The notes below the pieces were generated by a model. That model was not told the DNA's origin, did no database searches, and was given only the letters and a program-made list of their open reading frames with translations. A stretch of DNA of 64,000 bases, from positions 43,240 through 107,239 of the forward strand of contig JAGHUI010000037.1 of NCBI GenBank assembly GCA_018064885.1, given 5' to 3'. Both the position numbers and the translations under genes were made by a program. Below, in pieces: positions 61,403 through 64,000 of the stretch. The stretch's first letter is position 1, and every line of letters begins with the position of its first letter. This stretch comes from Candidatus Minthosoma equi. GTDB taxonomy: Bacteria > Bacteroidota > Bacteroidia > Bacteroidales > Bacteroidaceae.

Positions 61403-63898
61403 ATGAAAAAGTTTTTACTCATTCTAGCCACATTGGCAGCATCATGCGGCATGTATGCTGATGAATGGACTCGTCCTATTTACTCTGGAAATTTCCAGCC
61501 TCTTACAGTTGGTGACACAGTTCACATTTACAACACAGAATCCCAGAGGTTTCTTGGAGAAGGCAATGACTGGGGCACTCATGCCACAATTGCCGAAGGA
61601 GCAGGTTTGCTCTGCACAGTTCAGCAATATGTGGCAGATGAAGCTTTGGAATGGGATGGCAAGAGCTATGTTATCCGAATAAGATCTTTAGAGAAGGACG
61701 GATGGCACGATTTGTTCATTACAGATGGAGGCAATGTGTATGTTGACCGCAGCAACCAGGAAGATTACATCTGGTCATTCAACGATTTAGGCGATAACAC
61801 TTATCAGATTTTCGGATCAGATGCTAATCCTACATGGAAGTCTTCTGGTGACTTTGCTGGCTACCTGCTCGGACACTTCACAGGCTATATCAACACTCGT
61901 GACAACATAGAAACTGGCACTGGTGTAATTTACGATCTTGCTGGCGAAGACAGTTCATACGGTCCAGGAGAGTTCCTCACAAAATGGAGTTTTGTCAGTG
62001 AGAAGGACTTTTCCGAATACATTCCAAAAGTTGCAACATGGCAAATAGCTATGGATTTAAAAAGAAGCATAGAGAAAGCGGAAGCAGAAGGTATTACCGG
62101 CTTGGAACATCCTAAGGCAGTATTTGCAAACACATCAAGTTCTATAGACGATCTGTTTGCTGCTATTGATGAGATTGAAAAATTAACTCTTGCATATTAC
62201 GAACAGACTGTAACTCCAAGCAATCCAAAGGTTGTCTATACAGATCCTTGTGATAACATAGACGGATGGACAAACAGCATCAACGCTTCTACATGGAACA
62301 CTCAGACATGGATTGACGGCTCATGGGAAGGTTTCGAAGGCACAACTCTTAACATTTGGGGTGCAAGCATGCGCGGAAGTGCTGAAAAAGTTTCTACTGG
62401 CATGCCAAACGGAGTTTATGAAATCAGCATGGCGGTTTATTCTAAAAACCTTGATGGTGTTGTCTTTGCAAATGAAAATTCCGTAGCTGTTGGTGCTAAT
62501 GCTGCAGGAAAGACATACAAGGTCACAACAAACGTGACAGACGGGGAGATTTCTCTCGGTTTCACTCAGTCAGAAGAGGGCGAGAACTGGGTTGCAATCG
62601 ACAATTTGAAAATAAGCTATTTCGGCAAGGGAATTGAAGCATACAAATACTGGATCAACTCATTGAAGGAAAGCGCTCCTGATTTCGATAACGAGATTGT
62701 TCAGCAGGCTCTCGTGGATGAGTACAAGCAGGTTCTTGAAACTGTGAATGTTGCTACTACAGATGAGGAAATCCTTGCAGCCATTCCTGCATACGAGGAA
62801 ATTCTCAACAAACTGAATCTGAACATTGCTGCGTATGCAGCATTGGCTGAAGAGATCTCAAATGCAGAGAATCTCATTGCAAATGAGTACATGAACAGTC
62901 ACTATGGTGAAATGCTTGGTGATGCAACAACAGAATATGGCGACATTGTTCAGGATCACAAGCTTGGAACAGCCGATGTTGAAGATAAGATTGCTGATTT
63001 CAAATCAAGCATCAATGAAGCACAAGAGTATGTTTGGGCTGTTGAGAAATTAGAAAACGAGATGGCTACTGCAGAACAGACTTACATAGAGTATAATGCT
63101 ACATGCAGCCTTGAAGCTTCTATGGCATACGATGCTTTCTGCGAGAAGATGGAAAAACTTGACAAGAGTAATTTCATTACAGCCGACATCAACGCGCTTC
63201 TCAATGAACTCTATAACGTAGAATTCAATCTTACAGTTTCAACCGATCCTGCAAGCGATGACAATCCTATTGATTACACAGCAAAGATCTTCAATCCTAA
63301 CTTCGATGCTTTTGGAGAAGGATGGACAAACGAAGGCTGGAACACATTCGGCAGCAACGACTGGAATTTCGGCGATGGCGTTGTGTTCGACACCAACTAT
63401 CTGAATCTTTGGACAGCAAGCAGTGTTGCAACAGCATCTCAGACTCTCACAAACCTCCCTGCAGGAACATACATTTTCCAGCTTTCTGCTTACACAGAGA
63501 GCGATGGTGTGGTTGTATTTGCTAATGACAACACAACACCAGTTATCAACGGACAGAATGAGAATGGAGTGCCAACAAGCGTAGGCAACCTCGAAGGTGT
63601 GGAAACCGTATGGCGCGGAAATGCTTACGAGGTTCCTGTAGCTGTAGGTGAAGATGGCACACTCGTTATTGGTCTTCGTTCAACAAGCGGAACAGAAGAT
63701 TGGAGCGTTATTGACAATGCGCGTCTCACATACTACGGAACAAACTCCAGCATCGACACTGGTATCAGCGCAATCACTTCAAGCAAGACTAACAATTCAT
63801 CTGTTTACAGTATCAGCGGTGTGAAGGTTGCTGATAGTCTAAGCGGTTTGAAAAAGGGCGTATATATCCATAGCGGCAAAAAGTATATGATTAAATAA
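61403..63898 (+). CDS. Large secreted protein with two beta-sandwich modules and sorting tail
   Basis: An 831-residue exported protein of unknown function. The signal peptide is MKKFLLILATLAASCGMYA. Residues 20-210 form a unique N-terminal region (VGDTVHIYNTESQRFLGEGN and a later YLLGHFTGYI) that resembles RICIN- or lectin-like folds. Two similar modules follow (about 285-415 and 640-790), each with DGWTN or EGWTNEGWN, a LNIW/LNLW strand, a NGVYEISM or AGTYIFQLSAY strand and VFAN, that is likely carbohydrate-binding jelly rolls. Between them lies a helical FIVAR-like linker. The last 45 residues, with SVYSISGVKVADS and KKGVYIHSGKKYMIK, match the sorting tail common in Bacteroidota. It may bind polysaccharide at the cell surface. 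Confidence 0.75.
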   Translation: MKKFLLILATLAASCGMYADEWTRPIYSGNFQPLTVGDTVHIYNTESQRFLGEGNDWGTHATIAEGAGLLCTVQQYVADEALEWDGKSYVIRIRSLEKDGWHDLFITDGGNVYVDRSNQEDYIWSFNDLGDNTYQIFGSDANPTWKSSGDFAGYLLGHFTGYINTRDNIETGTGVIYDLAGEDSSYGPGEFLTKWSFVSEKDFSEYIPKVATWQIAMDLKRSIEKAEAEGITGLEHPKAVFANTSSSIDDLFAAIDEIEKLTLAYYEQTVTPSNPKVVYTDPCDNIDGWTNSINASTWNTQTWIDGSWEGFEGTTLNIWGASMRGSAEKVSTGMPNGVYEISMAVYSKNLDGVVFANENSVAVGANAAGKTYKVTTNVTDGEISLGFTQSEEGENWVAIDNLKISYFGKGIEAYKYWINSLKESAPDFDNEIVQQALVDEYKQVLETVNVATTDEEILAAIPAYEEILNKLNLNIAAYAALAEEISNAENLIANEYMNSHYGEMLGDATTEYGDIVQDHKLGTADVEDKIADFKSSINEAQEYVWAVEKLENEMATAEQTYIEYNATCSLEASMAYDAFCEKMEKLDKSNFITADINALLNELYNVEFNLTVSTDPASDDNPIDYTAKIFNPNFDAFGEGWTNEGWNTFGSNDWNFGDGVVFDTNYLNLWTASSVATASQTLTNLPAGTYIFQLSAYTESDGVVVFANDNTTPVINGQNENGVPTSVGNLEGVETVWRGNAYEVPVAVGEDGTLVIGLRSTSGTEDWSVIDNARLTYYGTNSSIDTGISAITSSKTNNSSVYSISGVKVADSLSGLKKGVYIHSGKKYMIK

Positions 63899-63958
63899 AA
63901 AGATTCAAGTTTCGCAAGTTCCTTAACTCGCCATTTTTAGTTCATAAATCTGTATAAA

Positions 63959-64000
63959 ATGCTGAAGTTTATCAGAACGGTTAATAAGGGTCTCGAAGAT
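63959..64000 (+). CDS. Possible first codons of a further gene
   Basis: ATG 63959 is followed by 14 open codons up to the window end (MLKFIRTVNKGLED). It is too short to identify or to be sure that it is coding. It follows the secreted-protein stop by 60 bases. Confidence 0.25.
   Translation, partial: MLKFIRTVNKGLED

Overview
The window looks like a chromosomal segment of a Bacteroidales bacterium, most likely Prevotellaceae. The evidence is an UpxY-type antiterminator in front of a surface polysaccharide operon, Bacteroidota promoters of the TTG-N19/20-TAnnTTTG type upstream of many genes, DUF4827 and DUF4924 proteins, a GH127 arabinofuranosidase, and a secreted protein with a type IX-secretion-like tail. 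No rRNA, tRNA, CRISPR array, integrase or transposase was recognised.

Layout. (1) 1-14222 is an accessory island built from small modules. It holds the tail of an N-acetylmuramoyl-L-alanine amidase, a 5'-truncated PD-(D/E)XK fragment, an AAA15-type ATPase with a small overlapping partner, a frameshifted UPF0158 gene, a complete Detocs anti-phage locus (dtcA-dtcB-dtcC), relics (helicase-associated domain, GNAT), a three-gene operon (DUF1653, PD-(D/E)XK-like nuclease, uracil-PRTase-like protein) and a DinJ/PIN toxin-antitoxin pair with a broken toxin. Decayed 3' ends of one nucleotidyltransferase gene (three relics; the intact copy is at 14223-15440) and three copies of a roughly 70-113 bp repeat lie at the module borders. 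The island looks as if it grew by repeated recombination.

(2) 14223-36577, all on the minus strand, is a surface polysaccharide (capsule or O-antigen type) locus. In transcription order: rfbD, upxY, GDP-fucose synthase, a GxxExxY protein in a repeat cassette, gmd, rfbC, a Wzx-type flippase, aminotransferase, ATP-grasp, second DegT-like enzyme, epimerase, GT2, EpsG-type polymerase, LicA-like kinase, LicC-like and IspD/TarI-like cytidylyltransferases, LicD transferase, GT4, SGNH hydrolase, WcaF-like acetyltransferase, GT2 and nucleotidyltransferase. The set predicts a flippase/polymerase-made glycan with GDP-fucose and deoxysugar precursors and phosphocholine-like or polyol-phosphate decoration.

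(3) 36794-64000 is mostly housekeeping and carbohydrate-related: GH127, NfeD plus flotillin, DUF4827 lipoprotein, a DUF559 endonuclease between inverted REP-like repeats, a GlmM-type phosphohexomutase, a TPR histidine kinase with a ROK glucokinase, an esterase, asparaginase-LysE-DUF4924, prfC-tsaC-clc-fmt, a sigma factor, an SNF2 helicase, a large secreted protein and the first codons of another possible gene.

The strongest leads are the Detocs locus, the repeat-flanked nuclease/PRTase-like operon (which I cannot match to a named system), the repeat-bounded architecture of the island, the two small nuclease genes that each sit in their own palindromic-repeat cassette, and a G7 tract that throws the SGNH hydrolase start out of frame.
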